Origin: Plasmopara viticola
Taxonomy: Eukaryota > Oomycota > Peronosporomycetes > Peronosporales > Peronosporaceae
Direction: 5' to 3'
Length of the DNA: 64,000 bases
Assembly (NCBI GenBank): GCA_001695595.3
Contig: MBPM02000054.1
Span: forward strand, 124,001-188,000
The notes beneath the pieces are model-generated. The model did not search any database, was not told the DNA's origin, and worked only from the letters and a program-made list of their open reading frames with translations. Below are positions 23,840-35,499 of this stretch, piece after piece. The translations under genes were made by a program, and so were the position numbers. Positions within the stretch are counted from its first letter, which is position 1, and every line of letters begins with the position of its first letter.

Positions 23840-24600
23840 GTGAACAATATCCACTATGATCTAAGCGATTTTCAGTTTCGAGAAAAATGAAAAGGTCTTT
23901 TTACGGACAGTTTACTCTAATGTTCATAATGTCTAGCTAGAATCAGCAAAAAGTGTGGTTGTTTGTTGATAAGTGCAGCCGATGAGATTGTAGTTGAAAG
24001 ATAGGTTTCTTCATAAAGTACTCGGCATAAAGTTTAAAGATGGTTTTTGTGTAAGTTGAATATGTAGATTTCGAGTCCGAGGTGAAAATGTTTTAATCGC
24101 TGTCTTGTCCGCTCGGTGTGCATTATGAGCACTGATCTTTTACTTATCGGCAAATAGGACATGTGCGGGAGATATCGCCTGAGACTGTTCTCAATAATGC
24201 TCATCCAGCACATTAATAACTTTCGTGAAGATTTAAGCCAGTAAAATTTGTGGGTTGACTCAAATTACGGGCAGAAGTATACGAAGTAGTTTGCAGCGTA
24301 GTAATGGTTGACTGTCTGCTTGCATCAATAGGCCAAAAGAGTTTTTTTAGTATGTATCCTCTTCTTTCTCGACGATTGTTTTTGAACGTATCGTACGCTT
24401 CATTATCTCGTTGATTGTCATCCATGTTTAGCTTTGCTCCTAGATACATGCAAGCTTGTTGAATATTGGAGCTCATATTTCGAAGTTCTCGGATAATAAG
24501 TGAAAGCGATGGTATCGTGCGAATTGCATCGCCATTTGCTGTGTTTTCAGTTCACCAATACCAAGATTTTGCTTGAGTGGTCGCTTCATAGCTTTCTTAT
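23840..24600 (-). repeat. Diverged dispersed repeat, copy B
   Basis: This is the partner of the repeat at 2640-3440. Homology is visible over the whole length, including GTTTGCAGCGTAGTAA near 24293. On the minus strand the region 24213-24590 translates to a fairly continuous, hydrophilic, coding-like sequence (IQQACMYLGAKLN, then NQRDNEAYDTFKNNRRERR). The rest is broken by stops. The family is unknown to me. Confidence 0.55.
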
Positions 24601-27600
24601 AGTCAAGTCAGCACTTCACCGCGCAGTCTGCTATCATCGTCACTCAATGAATGAATAAACGAGTATTACACAAATTTGGACATGAAAACAAGCTCGGTAA
24701 GTACTGATAGTAATAACTCAGTGCAAGAACGGCGCACTTTGTATTTAAGATCTTTAAGTGTGAACAAGGATGCTCGCTCACTAACCAGCAAATTTCACGA
24801 CAGAGAAATAATGTCTTTAGTTTGCTCAGATCAAAAGCCCGGAGGATTTTTACAATCAAAACTACGCCAGTTTACGGGTTTTAGCCCAGACGTACTCTAT
24901 TGGCTCGAAGCCAAAAGTATCGATTTGATTGAACAGAAGTAACACATTAAGGATAAACGATTATAGGTGATCACTATTTCTGTTTTAATTTGCGCATACA
25001 TGTTTTTCGAAGCGGAGCATATGCAAAAATACTATTATAAAAGTGCATTTGCATCAAAATCTACCTATACCAATAATAGCTAACTTACGATTATAGCACT
25101 TGTCAGTCGCGTACTGGCCACTTTGAAGTCGAAGTATTCAAATAATTGCTGCATTTGCAGCATCCATTGGAACCATTAATTATTTGTCTAAACAAGGCTT
25201 GCGTCAGATTCCAAAGGAGTGAAATTGCACGTCTGACATGCGGGGTTAATTAAAGTCGAGCTTTTGTGGTAACAACGTTTTTCTTGCTAAAGGAGCCTAA
25301 AGCTACTGGTGCGCGATATGCACCCTATCAGTACATGTACCGGTATGCAAACTGAGACAAGTCTGAATACCGAGACGAAGACAGTCCCTCTGACTTGCAC
25401 AGAAATATTAACCTTCCTGTGCATCTATAGTGAGCGCTTTAAAGACTTTGACTCACCAGGCCACGCAAAGCGTTTGATCGGAGAATGGGCACGGAGTGTG
25501 TGAGTTACGCAGTATTAGCACATATTGCTCACACGAATCTCAGACGACCGTGAGCTTGTAACTTGATCAATTAATAAGGGGCACCCGACGTGCATCTTTA
25601 ATTAGCGGCCAAGCATTATTTGACGGCACAGCGCACTACGCCGTTTTTTGGAAGTGTGAACTTGACGCGTGTGGTAAAAATGTTTTCTATCTCAGACTCA
25701 GACGAAAAAAACCACGAGGTATTCAAAGGACCCGAGATCTGTGACTCGGAATGAGCTGTGGGGTTTGTTAAGCTCGATGTAAGACTTTCTGAGATGCAAC
25801 ACAAGTAACAACGGTGATGTCTGGTAAGCCATAATATTCGAAGAGAAGTCATGACTTGTATAGGCTAGAAATAAGTAAGTTCTAACGGAGGAGAATTTAA
25901 CAAGGTTACACAAAGTCAGCACATGTCACATTAGCTGGCAATATTACATATAGATTATAACAATTTGTGTGATGTTTCGAGTAGCAATCCGAGGGCAGTG
26001 CTTGGTACTGAAAAGATGACAGAGAAGCGTTGCATGGTGAATTGACCACCACTGCCTAAAACATGATAGGTAGTGTTTTGATAGTTTGCATCAATCTGAT
26101 TAAAGTTCGATTTAATATCTGATTGAGCATATAAGGACTATAACTAATTCTCGCAGTCAGATATGCGCGACTTCGTAGGCATGGAGCCAAGGTCTGTGAT
26201 TTTTATTTACTTTCTATCTCAGCGAAACGACTACTTTGCTACAGGACGGCTACATGTGTCGGTATCCGACGATAAGAAAGTCATGTCGCCTCTCGCCCAC
26301 TGCGTTACTAATTTAGGCACGGAACCCACCGGAAAAAGTTATCGAGGGTCACCGTCTTTGACTTTACCCACTTCCTTGTGATCTTTGCTTTAGGTGACCT
26401 CATCAACGAAAGCATTACAGGTCGGGGTATTAGCCCCAGGTAGCCATGTACTTCCTTGTCTTATCGTTTGCATGGACGGTGAGTCTGACGTAAAGTCTCA
26501 CGGCTTCAAAGACCAACACCAGGGCGATATAATATCTTTCACATCGATCTGAAGCTTTTTTGTGCCTAGCACGCACAGAAGTGGGCGATTATTCACCGGA
26601 GCGTACGCAGCACTTCTTGCTGAATTTACCGCTAAAGGCGCAGACGTCTACCAACCGTCAGGTGAGAGAGAAGATTAGACGTGCGTATCTTACCGTGGTG
26701 GGGTAGCTTTAACGCCTTCCTTGCCTGAACAGGCCAGATTATTACGGCTAGCCACCCTTTCAGCCTTTGTGGCAGACGCAGCCTTTGCTGTAGGCGCAGA
26801 GGCCGAATATAGTAAGTTAAAGCCGAAACCTTTTCCAGTAATGGCTTGGTCATCGTTGAAATTTCGCGGCCGACAGGCAGCTCTCTTTGCTGTCTTTTTG
26901 GTCATCTTTATGACCAAATCGAACTTTTGTGATAAAGTCGGTAGTGATGGATAACACAAATCCCTCTCTTATTCAAAACTTGCCGGTATTTATACCAATT
27001 TGTATTTCCACAGATTTGTCAACACTATAAATTAAGAATCATGAAATAGGAAAAACAGTTGTCGGTTTTTATTTTTCACGGCAAACGATTCGCCGATCCT
27101 GATCCGACATCCTTTTGAAGGCTAAAAGGCCCTTATTTAAGTGGTTATCGTTATCGATCGAGAAGAGGAATTAATACCAGAGAAGATGAACGAGCTCATA
27201 AGCGAGCCATGCTTCCACCCGATCAGAAGATTTGTATATTGCAGTAGTGCAGCGAGACGTCAGCGAAGTAAAATAGTAAAAAAGAAATAAATATCATAAT
27301 CTAAACTATATATCCAAAACAGCACAAAACATACAACCCAATTCTACTCATTATTAAGGTCTTGGCTTGAATGGCTACGAGCGGTTATATTCCAACATTT
27401 TATGACCTGTTGTCATTATACTCTCGAGTGTGTGTATCGTGCAAACATACGGGGACGAGAGGTTACACAAATGGTACTTAAACTTCGAGCGTATGGTTTA
27501 TGATGCAGGCAGTTGTCAAAGCTGATGGGCTAGATACCGTACATAATGCTCTCGTAAAGAGCAAAAGCTGATCGCAAATCCGACGCGAGCTGTACCCCCA

Positions 27601-27658
27601 TTCCGTATAATCTTTCAAGGGCTCAGTTTTGAATGGGTACAGTGAGCTGATCTGTTTA
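24601..27658. other. Intergenic, nothing recognised
   Basis: Short frames only. Those at 26690-26959 (minus) and 26721-26954 (plus) overlap each other, and neither has a domain I can name. Confidence 0.35.
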
Positions 27659-27739
27659 TCCGGATCTGCGACCAGTCTCCGTCTTGAAGAGCAAATGCCC
27701 TGGATACCTGACTGCCCAATAATCTTCCCCACCAATCCT

Positions 27740-27755
27740 CAGTATTGAATTTTCA
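27740..27755 (+). promoter_or_regulatory. Effector-family promoter motif, variant copy
   Basis: CAGTATTGAATTTTCA stands 48 bases before the start codon at 27803. It is a variant of the CAGTATCAAATTCTCG motif upstream of the other three family members. The surrounding flank (about 27659-27755) is clearly homologous to 30443-30561, sharing GCGACCAGT and CCTGACTGCCC. Confidence 0.6.
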
Positions 27756-27802
27756 TCACCCTTCACGAAACGCCTCACGGTCCTCGACAATCCACGTTTA
27801 TC

Positions 27803-29007
27803 ATGCGTCTATCTCCAGTGCCAGTCACATTCGTTGCGGCCGTAACTCTACTGGCCTGTGTGATTGCCTCGACCGAGTCCAACTTGGTGTCCTCTAGCGT
27901 CCAGTCGCAACGTCCTTCATCCCTCGATCTGAGTGGCACAAACGCCGAGAGGTCGCTGCTGGCGAAGGAAATCGCGCCACCAGCGGCCAACAGCGAAGAG
28001 AGAGGTCCCAACGTTGAAGCAGTCGAAAATATGGCCAAATCCGTAAACCCAAGCTTCTGGCAACGAATTAAAAACTTTTTCAAACGAATGTTCGCATGGT
28101 TCCACAAACCAAAGCCAAAGACAGAGGCGACCAAGGACTCGACCAAATCTGTAGCCAAAACCACCGAGGGAGCAACTACGAACGAGAAGAACGTAGCCGA
28201 AAACACGAAACCCAAAGAAGAAAGTCCCAAAGCAAAAGCAGAGGAGACTGAGACCAAAGTGACTCCGCCGAAACCGGCCCGCGAGAGCGGTGAGCAAGCG
28301 AAGAGAACGGAAACTGAAGGCGATTTGGCCGACAATGTTAATTTGCGTTATAATGAACCCGTTCCTGGCCACGGTACCACTAATTCCAAAGTCGTGATCA
28401 CAGAATTGCCTGATGCTGAAGCTGCCGTACCCGCTAAATTAAGTAAAGAAGCAAAGGGTAAAGCTGTGGTGACGGCTAAAGAGGCCGGCCTCCCCGAGAG
28501 CACCATCAACACGAAGAAGTCGATTGCAAACGTTGTCGATGAAGAACCTGTCACGCCTACCAATGTGGGCGAAGAAGCGAATGTCTTGGCTAGAGTTCAT
28601 CCGCATAATGACGAAGCTGGACCCTCCAACGCTGAAATCGTTTCAAATCCCGGTATGGTTTTCATGTCAAGAATATGATATTTTCAGTCGCTTAGACACT
28701 AACACGATGATTTCATTACTTCTCCTTAGGTTCACCTCGTCAGCCAGCGGCACTTGATAATGTGTTTGAGCCCGGCAAGCATTATAACCCTTTCATTGAA
28801 AACTTCGGTTTTCCCGCGGAAGACACGACTCCCAAAGCTCTCGCGCATTCAAGCCCACGCAGAAATGGCATTAAGATCTCGGAGGTTGAGAACGTGGAAC
28901 ACCCGCTTAACTTGGCACCGGAGGCTGATAGGAACGTGCTCACACCCCGTGCTGGCACAAATAATGCAGCAGGTGGGACCACGCGCAAGCTCCGATTTGA
29001 GTATTGA
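27803..29007 (+). CDS. RxLR-EER-like secreted protein, two exons
   Basis: Exon 1 (27803-28652) and exon 2 (28730-29007) join to encode 375 residues. Residues 1-23 are a signal peptide. RSLL at 50-53 and SEERG at 64-68 form a degenerate RxLR-EER pair, so this is probably a host-directed effector. A helix WQRIKNFFKRMFAWF (86-100) follows, then a long lysine-, glutamate- and proline-rich region that is probably disordered. Without splicing the frame would end at 28678. Splicing restores a proline- and arginine-rich tail containing SPRRNG, which the paralog at 30615 also has, supporting the exon join. The first 110 residues align gap-free with that paralog. No WY fold is visible. Function is unknown. 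Confidence 0.78.
28653..28729 (+). other. 77-nt spliceosomal intron
   Basis: The donor is GTATGG after a G (phase 1) and the acceptor CTCCTTAG. A branch-site match CTAAC lies at 28699-28703, about 26 bases before the acceptor. Removing it joins two frames that are otherwise offset and restores a tail shared with the paralog. Confidence 0.75.
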
Positions 29008-30442
29008 GCCGCGTTCTCTTTGATGGCCATGGAGTTAGCTTAGTTAGCTCCTAGCGCTTGATCGACTCGCGAATATCAAAATATGGGTGAGTCGGTGTGG
29101 GGTTTGACTGGTACTTTTATTTTGCACTTGGTAGGAGATAGTAGAGACTAAATGATCAATGAGGACATTTGCCATTACAGTTTGATACATATTTGAAACA
29201 TTTCTGACGTCAGGGTAGCAGTGGCTACTGGATTAAATTAAGACAATGAGGTTGACGCTCGTACGACGAAAGATTGGCAGCAAGACGTGTCTTCATATAA
29301 GGCGCACAAAGTGTTTTTATACCCTTCTTTCTAAGTAATAAGAGTTTTATAATGTTAGTGTGGGATATTGACCAAACATAGTCTGTAGTTCAGAAGTAAT
29401 TATACACATTGTCTTCGCTGGTTAGAGTTGAGTAGTCTTGTCTAACTTCAATGATATAGTTAAACGCCAAAAGAGCTCGAAGCGTTCATTAACATGGCAG
29501 TTTGTTTTCTTGCTTAGAGGATCCTTAAGTTTTCACTAACAGAATAACGACGCACCAACACAGAACATACTTCAAGCAGGACATACAGTCAAAACCGATT
29601 AGATAGCGCTTACATTAAATTTTTTGTGTGCTTGATTAGACCAGGCGCAGAAAAAACCGAGATACAACATCTCCGATGCAGCACCTTCTGCTTGTTAACC
29701 TTTCCAGAGCCAACACTTCGTACAAGCTTGTTAAGAAATCAAGGATGCGTCCCATATACCGACAAATAGACGAATTGATTCCCTTGTGACTCTGTAAATT
29801 TAACGAATGCAGTAAAACTCACGAGTACGGTCTTATCCAAATAACAAACCCCAAGTCATTTAGATACCTTGTGGTTTCATCGTCTGACTCTATATAGACT
29901 ACATTTTTACGACACGAGCCAAGTTCACTCCTTCAAAAATCGGCGTAAGTGCCATGTGACTGAAAATGGTTTGTTATGCTAATCAAATTTTCTCAAGTAC
30001 GGCATATTAATCCTCCTTCTAAACCCGACTGACATGACGTCGACTGCGATAATGGCATGCGGTAAACAGGTATTTATTTGTGTATTAAAGGCACGCACCG
30101 AATCACTTGTCAATCGAGTGGTATAAACAAGGAGCAAACTTAAGCTTCAGACTCAGCGAACAATACTTGTAGATGAAATTTTCCGACGTGTGAGTCCAAT
30201 AACTGATACCAAAGCTGCAGGCCATCTTGGATTGGCTATTATTAATTTGATTCGGAGCATAGCTCTTAAAAGAAAATGTCGCAATCTAATATAGTGATTA
30301 GGCATTATCAGCATTAGAATTAGTATAAATTTCTTGTTACGTATCGACATAGAAGAGCGTAGGTGGTGAGTTTATATCGCATCAACTCAGATTTCACGAG
30401 CTAGATCTAGAACGTGGCTTGATTATGAAAGATACAGTAGCC
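29008..30442. other. Intergenic between tandem effector paralogs
   Basis: AT-rich spacer without a supported gene or recognisable transposon. The paralogs and their proximal promoters align but this spacer does not resemble either. Confidence 0.4.
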
Positions 30443-30545
30443 ATCCGGACTTGCGACCAGTTTCCGGCTTGAAACGCAAATGCCATCGATGCCTGACTGC
30501 CCCATTGTATTGCCTACGTAGTCTCCCACCATCGATCCTGTTCCT

Positions 30546-30561
30546 CAGTATCAAATTCTCG
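30546..30561 (+). promoter_or_regulatory. Effector-family promoter motif
   Basis: CAGTATCAAATTCTCG lies 53 bases before the start codon at 30615. The same 16 bases occur upstream of 43408-43686, and with one change upstream of 49387-49902. It is likely part of a core promoter. Confidence 0.65.
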
Positions 30562-30614
30562 TCACGCTTTGCAAAACACCATAAGGTCGATACTTCATCT
30601 CATTGATGTTCATC

Positions 30615-32159
30615 ATGCGTCTTCATCGTGTACTAGTCGCGTTGCTTGCGGCCATCACGCTCTTGACATGTGTGATCGCTTCCACCGAGTCGAATGTAGT
30701 GTCTTCGAGGGTCCAATCGGAACGTCCTTTATCCTTTGAAGTGAGTGACACGAACGTCGAGAGGTCGCTGCAAACCAAGGAGGATGCGCCACAAGCGATC
30801 GACAGCGAGGAGAGAGGTCTAAATATCGACGCATTAGGAAAAACCCTCGAAAACGTGAATTTTAACGTATGGCAACGGATTAAAAGCACGTTTCAGAGAA
30901 TGTTTTCATGGCTCCCCTGGGTAAAAATGAATGCAGAGGCGACCAAGGATACTTCAAAAGCCGTGAACACGGCAAAGGCCCCTGAAGGAAAACTGTTTTC
31001 GGGCCTGGCTAAGGGTCTGGATGGAGATGGTGCAGTGGCCAGTCCTAGGAACGGACAAGTCTTGCAAAGCCGGAATGTCGATGCGCGCACTAAAGTAGGC
31101 GAGCAGGGCGCAGAAATAAAGGAAGCTGGTGGCGAAGGCAAAGCGATCCCGCAAGCAGCGGCTAAAATGAATGGCGAGGGGCGTGGAACGGAAGTTGATC
31201 CAACCAAGAATCTTAAAGATGGAGATGGTGAAAAATCTGTCGTGAAAGTCAATGCTAAAAACGGTCCTAGCGAGGAGATATCGGGTCCAGGAGTTGTTCA
31301 CGCGGCTGGTGGCGGTAAATCAAAGACTACTAAGACCAGTATTCCTACCGAAAACACGATGAATAGGGGTTTGTGGAGAGTAAAAGCTGCTATCCAAGCT
31401 GCTGGTGAACAATTTATTAAAGCCCAGAGATTTGCGAATAATCAGTTGAAGAGATTGGGCCCTACCAAGTCGGAGCCACTTCCTAAGGAGGAAACTCCAG
31501 TGGCACACATTCCAGTAGAGACGAGTAAAGAGAAGGCTGACTCTAATCCTCCGACGGGTGTTTTTGGCCGTCTTCGTAATGTCGCGAACCAACAGTTTCA
31601 CAAGGTTAAGAATTTGGGCTCTAAACCCAAATCGGAGCTCCCTCAGGCGGAAGTACCAGCGGCACGTGCCTCAGCAGAGACGAAGAACGAGATTGATGTT
31701 TCTGACAACTTGACGCCTGGCAGTCCATCTGGCCATGCCACAAACAACAAACCACTGGACACCAACGTCAAGACACCTTTGGCGGTGGAGAACCCAGAGA
31801 GTAAGAATGTCGTTGCGGCAAGCACGAAAGCGGCAGTCTCTGAACATCTTCCGTCGGCACCGCACGAAATCAATGACGTGAACGGCGGCGCTCGTCTCGA
31901 AAAAGTCAAGAGTACAGTTTCAGAGCCATCGTCGCCGCGCCGCAATGGCGACGGTGAGGAGGAAGCGGGCTTTGAGATAATTCCCACGAGTCCTAAGCAC
32001 AAAAATGAAGAGACGAACCTCGGCGAAGCAGAGATTCACACTCTTGAGGCGAGCAAGAAAGTCCACACTCCTCCAGCCGATCATGTGACTGGTCATGACG
32101 CGGATGGTCATCGTCCTGAAGGTGCTCTTACTAGCACTGAAAACCTTCGGTCCGTGTAG
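30615..32159 (+). CDS. RxLR-EER-like secreted protein with internal repeats
   Basis: This gene encodes 514 residues from the ATG at 30615; an ATG at 30606 would add three, but the paralog at 27803 supports 30615. Residues 1-23 form the signal peptide. RSLQ at 50-53 and SEERG at 64-68 sit at exactly the paralog's positions, followed by the helix WQRIKSTFQRMFSWL (86-100). The rest is hydrophilic and probably disordered. Two related units occur at about 251-308 and 315-362: each has a Trp or Phe/Arg start, NNQLKRLG or NQQFHKVKNLG, then KSE-LP, an acidic residue, PVA or PAA, and ET. These units are absent from the paralog. No intron is needed. The role is inferred to be an apoplastic or host-translocated effector. 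Confidence 0.78.
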   Translation: MRLHRVLVALLAAITLLTCVIASTESNVVSSRVQSERPLSFEVSDTNVERSLQTKEDAPQAIDSEERGLNIDALGKTLENVNFNVWQRIKSTFQRMFSWLPWVKMNAEATKDTSKAVNTAKAPEGKLFSGLAKGLDGDGAVASPRNGQVLQSRNVDARTKVGEQGAEIKEAGGEGKAIPQAAAKMNGEGRGTEVDPTKNLKDGDGEKSVVKVNAKNGPSEEISGPGVVHAAGGGKSKTTKTSIPTENTMNRGLWRVKAAIQAAGEQFIKAQRFANNQLKRLGPTKSEPLPKEETPVAHIPVETSKEKADSNPPTGVFGRLRNVANQQFHKVKNLGSKPKSELPQAEVPAARASAETKNEIDVSDNLTPGSPSGHATNNKPLDTNVKTPLAVENPESKNVVAASTKAAVSEHLPSAPHEINDVNGGARLEKVKSTVSEPSSPRRNGDGEEEAGFEIIPTSPKHKNEETNLGEAEIHTLEASKKVHTPPADHVTGHDADGHRPEGALTSTENLRSV

Positions 32160-33049
32160 AAAGCTATTGTCAAGGATTCGACTAACTCAAATATCGAAAT
32201 TGGACTGCTTCCGGGTGGTGAATATTGCCTAGCCCGCGAACTTGCATTTGCATATAGTAGGCGAGTAAGTAAGTAGTGAGGTCCCACTAACAATATATTC
32301 GTCCCCTATAATTGCGTGAGTGTTTGGTATGTGATAGCTTTTCCAATAGCTTTTTGGTATTGCTTCCTACGTAAAAAAACGACGAATCTCTAGCAAAATT
32401 TTTCGACGTTTCGAACTATTGCGTAGTATATTGCATTACGAAGCGTGGGCATCATTGCTCGCGGCCACTCCATGTGTATCAGTGTGTGTACTGAGCCAAC
32501 GCATCTTTAAGTATTGTCGCGCTATATACTTCTTAAGCCGCCAATGAACAGACCAGAGAATATCGGTAAAGCAGGTGTAATACATACAGCAGGAATTATT
32601 GCCGTTTGAAGCCAAGTCAAATGGCAGAATTATTCCTGAAACGCTGAGACGGACCATTAATCTACATTATTTCTGTAAGACTAGCCGAGCACCGCAGAGC
32701 GTGCAGTAAGTAAATGCTGATTCACAGCCCTCGTTACTCGCTAGCCTAGCTCGCCCCATAATTTAGCTTGATTGCCTCGATGCACTCATGTGGTAAACAT
32801 CGATTGAATGTTTGATAGAACGTGTTTTGATTGTATGAGTATGGTCGCACAGCAGGAAAATATGCAATTTTCTTGTGAATAAGTGGTTCATTCTGGGATC
32901 GACACGAGCAAAAGATAGCATTTTGAGACATACAAATACACTCATGCTTTCGGGAGCACTAACTAAACCCTTTTGGGCAGGGATTACATCCGTCTCTCGT
33001 AATATCTTGGTATGTACCATTGATTTTAGGCGAGGTACAAGTGGTTAAC
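32160..33049. other. Intergenic, nothing recognised
   Basis: This is the 3' flank of the secreted-protein gene. The short minus-strand frames show no domain. Confidence 0.4.
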
Positions 33050-33399
33050 AACTCTCTGTTGAATTGTATTGTATTACGTTCTCGCGTTGCCAAGTTATGC
33101 ACGTGCTAGGCTCAGTCTGGCTAGTCCACGGCATAGAGTGATGTTCGCATACGTCGGGTCTCGTTCGGCGGGCAGTGCAGCCAGCACCGAGGTCGTGAGG
33201 GTCTTCCATTATTTTGTTTAGCTCTGACTTGGTAAGAGCCCAGGTGGCGCCCTGGTGCTGGAGACCGTCGCGTCGAGGGTGAGACTCGTTAGAGACCTGC
33301 AGATGCCCGAGAGCACCTGCCCGAAGCGCGCGAGCATTAAGCCCCCGCGCTTGGAAGGAGGGCATCACCCCAACCTATTCCCGTAAAACTCCATGTTGA
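33050..33399 (-). repeat. SINE-like repeat, copy 2, with target-site duplication
   Basis: The minus-strand copy of the 320-base GC-rich repeat occupies 33063-33386. Its simple-repeat tail is at the left (TATTGTATTACG, read on the plus strand) and its head (CACCCCAACCT, 33366-33376) at the right. It is flanked by near-identical 13-mers, AACTCTCTGTTGA (33050-33062) and AACTCCATGTTGA (33387-33399), a target-site duplication with two changes. The 107-residue frame inside it is an artefact of its GC content. Confidence 0.72.
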
Positions 33400-35499
33400 G
33401 ACTGATGCTTTATTTGATAAGAAAGGCCACTTTATCGACTTCTTAGAAGGTTGCTTCGGCTTTTTAAAGGTGCACCGAAATCGATTTCTGAGTTTGAGTC
33501 GGCACCTGCAACAATGGCGACACTTGCGCCCCGGGAAGAGCCATATACCTTTTGTCTTGCCAGCGAGTCACTAAGATAACAAGAGCTCTGATAGAGCCTT
33601 TCCCTCTGTCGCGGCGGGAACGCGTATTTATCATTCTTCCTTAATTGGCGATCCGCAGACACAGGCGATGAAAATGATGAGGAGCACCGCAAGCGCTCTC
33701 ACTAAGACCCACCAAGCTCTTCGCCCAATGTAGAATGTCAAAACAGTCTCATCTCTTAGGGTCATGTTCGACTTCATGTCAAAGTTACCTGTCATGCGTA
33801 CAACCACTTAAATGAGCGGAAAAGTTCATAGTTTTGGCGACAAAGACTTGACCTGAGATAATTTGCTGACGATGTGATCAAAATGCGGGGCAAAGGAAAA
33901 GGGCGGAGTCGAAAATCACAAACATTTGCACACTTCACAGGTGGAATCAGTGGCCGAACTTACTAACAGAGCGGATGAGGGGCTATGCGACTCTCCCATT
34001 GCCGGGTTACTAATATAAGTTGCCGTCCCGCGAGAAAATTATCAACTTTCTGGAGAACAGTTTCAACAAAGCAGTGGGGGGGGGGGCTTGAGGTAAATAC
34101 TATCCGGATAATGCAGGTCCAGCCTTATACTTTCGAATTTAAGAACCGCGACGGCTCTTTAGCGATCACTCCTCGAAATGTGGCATCTAAGAGCAAAGCT
34201 TGGCTAAGAAGACGGGCAAACCTACCGCGACTATGTGCGTTCCTTTTCACTGCATTCAACTTTGCATGAAATGCAACCCGGCGAGCCTCTGAAAATGGGT
34301 GCATACGTTATGAAGATTACTTCGTCACCACCATGGTTTAATTATAAAACCTACTTTAAGATTCGATGAGACCTCAGTGTGCTACGATTTCAGACTCAAT
34401 CATTTCAGATGAAGTACTTCACATTAAGGAGCTCAAGCACATGTTTTATATTCAATGGCTCATCTTCGAGCTGTCTAGTATTCGGCGCCAGGTGTTGGGA
34501 GCTCAAATGTGCTGACCCGGTTATATCCCAACGTGTGGCAAAAAGACTTCGGCTTTCGTACGTAGCGGCTACTCTTTCAAATCGCAACGGCCTTCAAGAT
34601 ATCGTGTTGAAGTCGAAACAATGGCTTCCACGAGTTCTTACAAGCGTCAAGACTGCGTCACTATGCAAAAATGCGCGACTCTGAGTAGCTCTTTGCCCCT
34701 ACTTCAATACTCCTTAGCTCAGTTGGTCGAGGGGTGCTGGAGAAGACAGATTTTGCTATGGCTTGCGCCTTTTACACGAGTAATAGCGGCCTTTGTAGCA
34801 AGATGTGTGCACTAGAACTTACTCTTAGGATCGTCTCGAGCAGTCAGGCCGTGACCTTGTCGGGACGCCATTAGATTCTTGAGATCATTGAGAAAATGTG
34901 AAATTCCTTGGCTGTTTGAAACATCAGCTCCGCAGTCAGATCGACCAACGCGCATCACAGTACAAGACCTCTGAACTGAATCGAGAAGCCGCTCTCCTTC
35001 GCTGTCAGCTACAGGCTCGCCATTTCCTCGAAGCACACAGCGAACCCTCACATCTGTGATCAACACGGTTGCATCATCAACCGCCACATAGCCGCTCCTT
35101 CTAGTTCTGCCATCAAGGCCGGGCTCGCGAACAGCGCTTCAAAGAGGTGCTGGGAACATCTTAGGACTCATGTGAGATTTGGACCTAAGGATTGAAATAT
35201 CCTTCAAGACGCTCCACATTAAGTGGACTTTACGCTGACTTCGTTTGAAAGTTCGATGGTGCACACCGCTCATGTCTTCCGAAACTGTAAAAATTTCGAT
35301 GACGACTTAACTTCACCAAAAATACTGGCCAATATCTAGCGGTTACCTTACAATACTTTAACCTTTTTGATAAAGTTTTCTTCCATTTTGCACAAGAACT
35401 TTTTGCTTTTTCATGGGCAAGCGCGAAGCCAGAAATCACGAATAAATGTCTCAAATTGCAGACATTAAAAAAAATATTTTCCGAGCCTTGCCTGCAAAC
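33400..35499. other. Intergenic, includes likely distal part of gypsy relic B
   Basis: A run of 11 G lies at 34076-34086. A tRNA D-arm-like string lies at 34715-34731, but no complete tRNA can be folded. The minus frames at 34812-35087 and 35230-35454 may be the decayed C-terminal region of the adjacent gypsy element; I could not confirm this. Confidence 0.35.

Noticed and set aside
27775..28335. 186-residue minus-strand frame opposite the effector at 27803
   Set aside because: It is a shadow of the GC-rich effector coding sequence. The plus-strand frame has the signal peptide, RxLR-EER motifs and a paralog.
33045..33368. 107-residue minus-strand frame
   Set aside because: It is contained in a SINE-like repeat copy and is not kept in the same frame in the other copies.
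34715..34731. tRNA D-arm-like string TAGCTCAGTTGGTCGAG
   Set aside because: It looks like a tRNA A box, but no anticodon arm, T-arm (GGTTCGAATCC-like) or matching acceptor stem follows. At best it is a tRNA-derived fragment.
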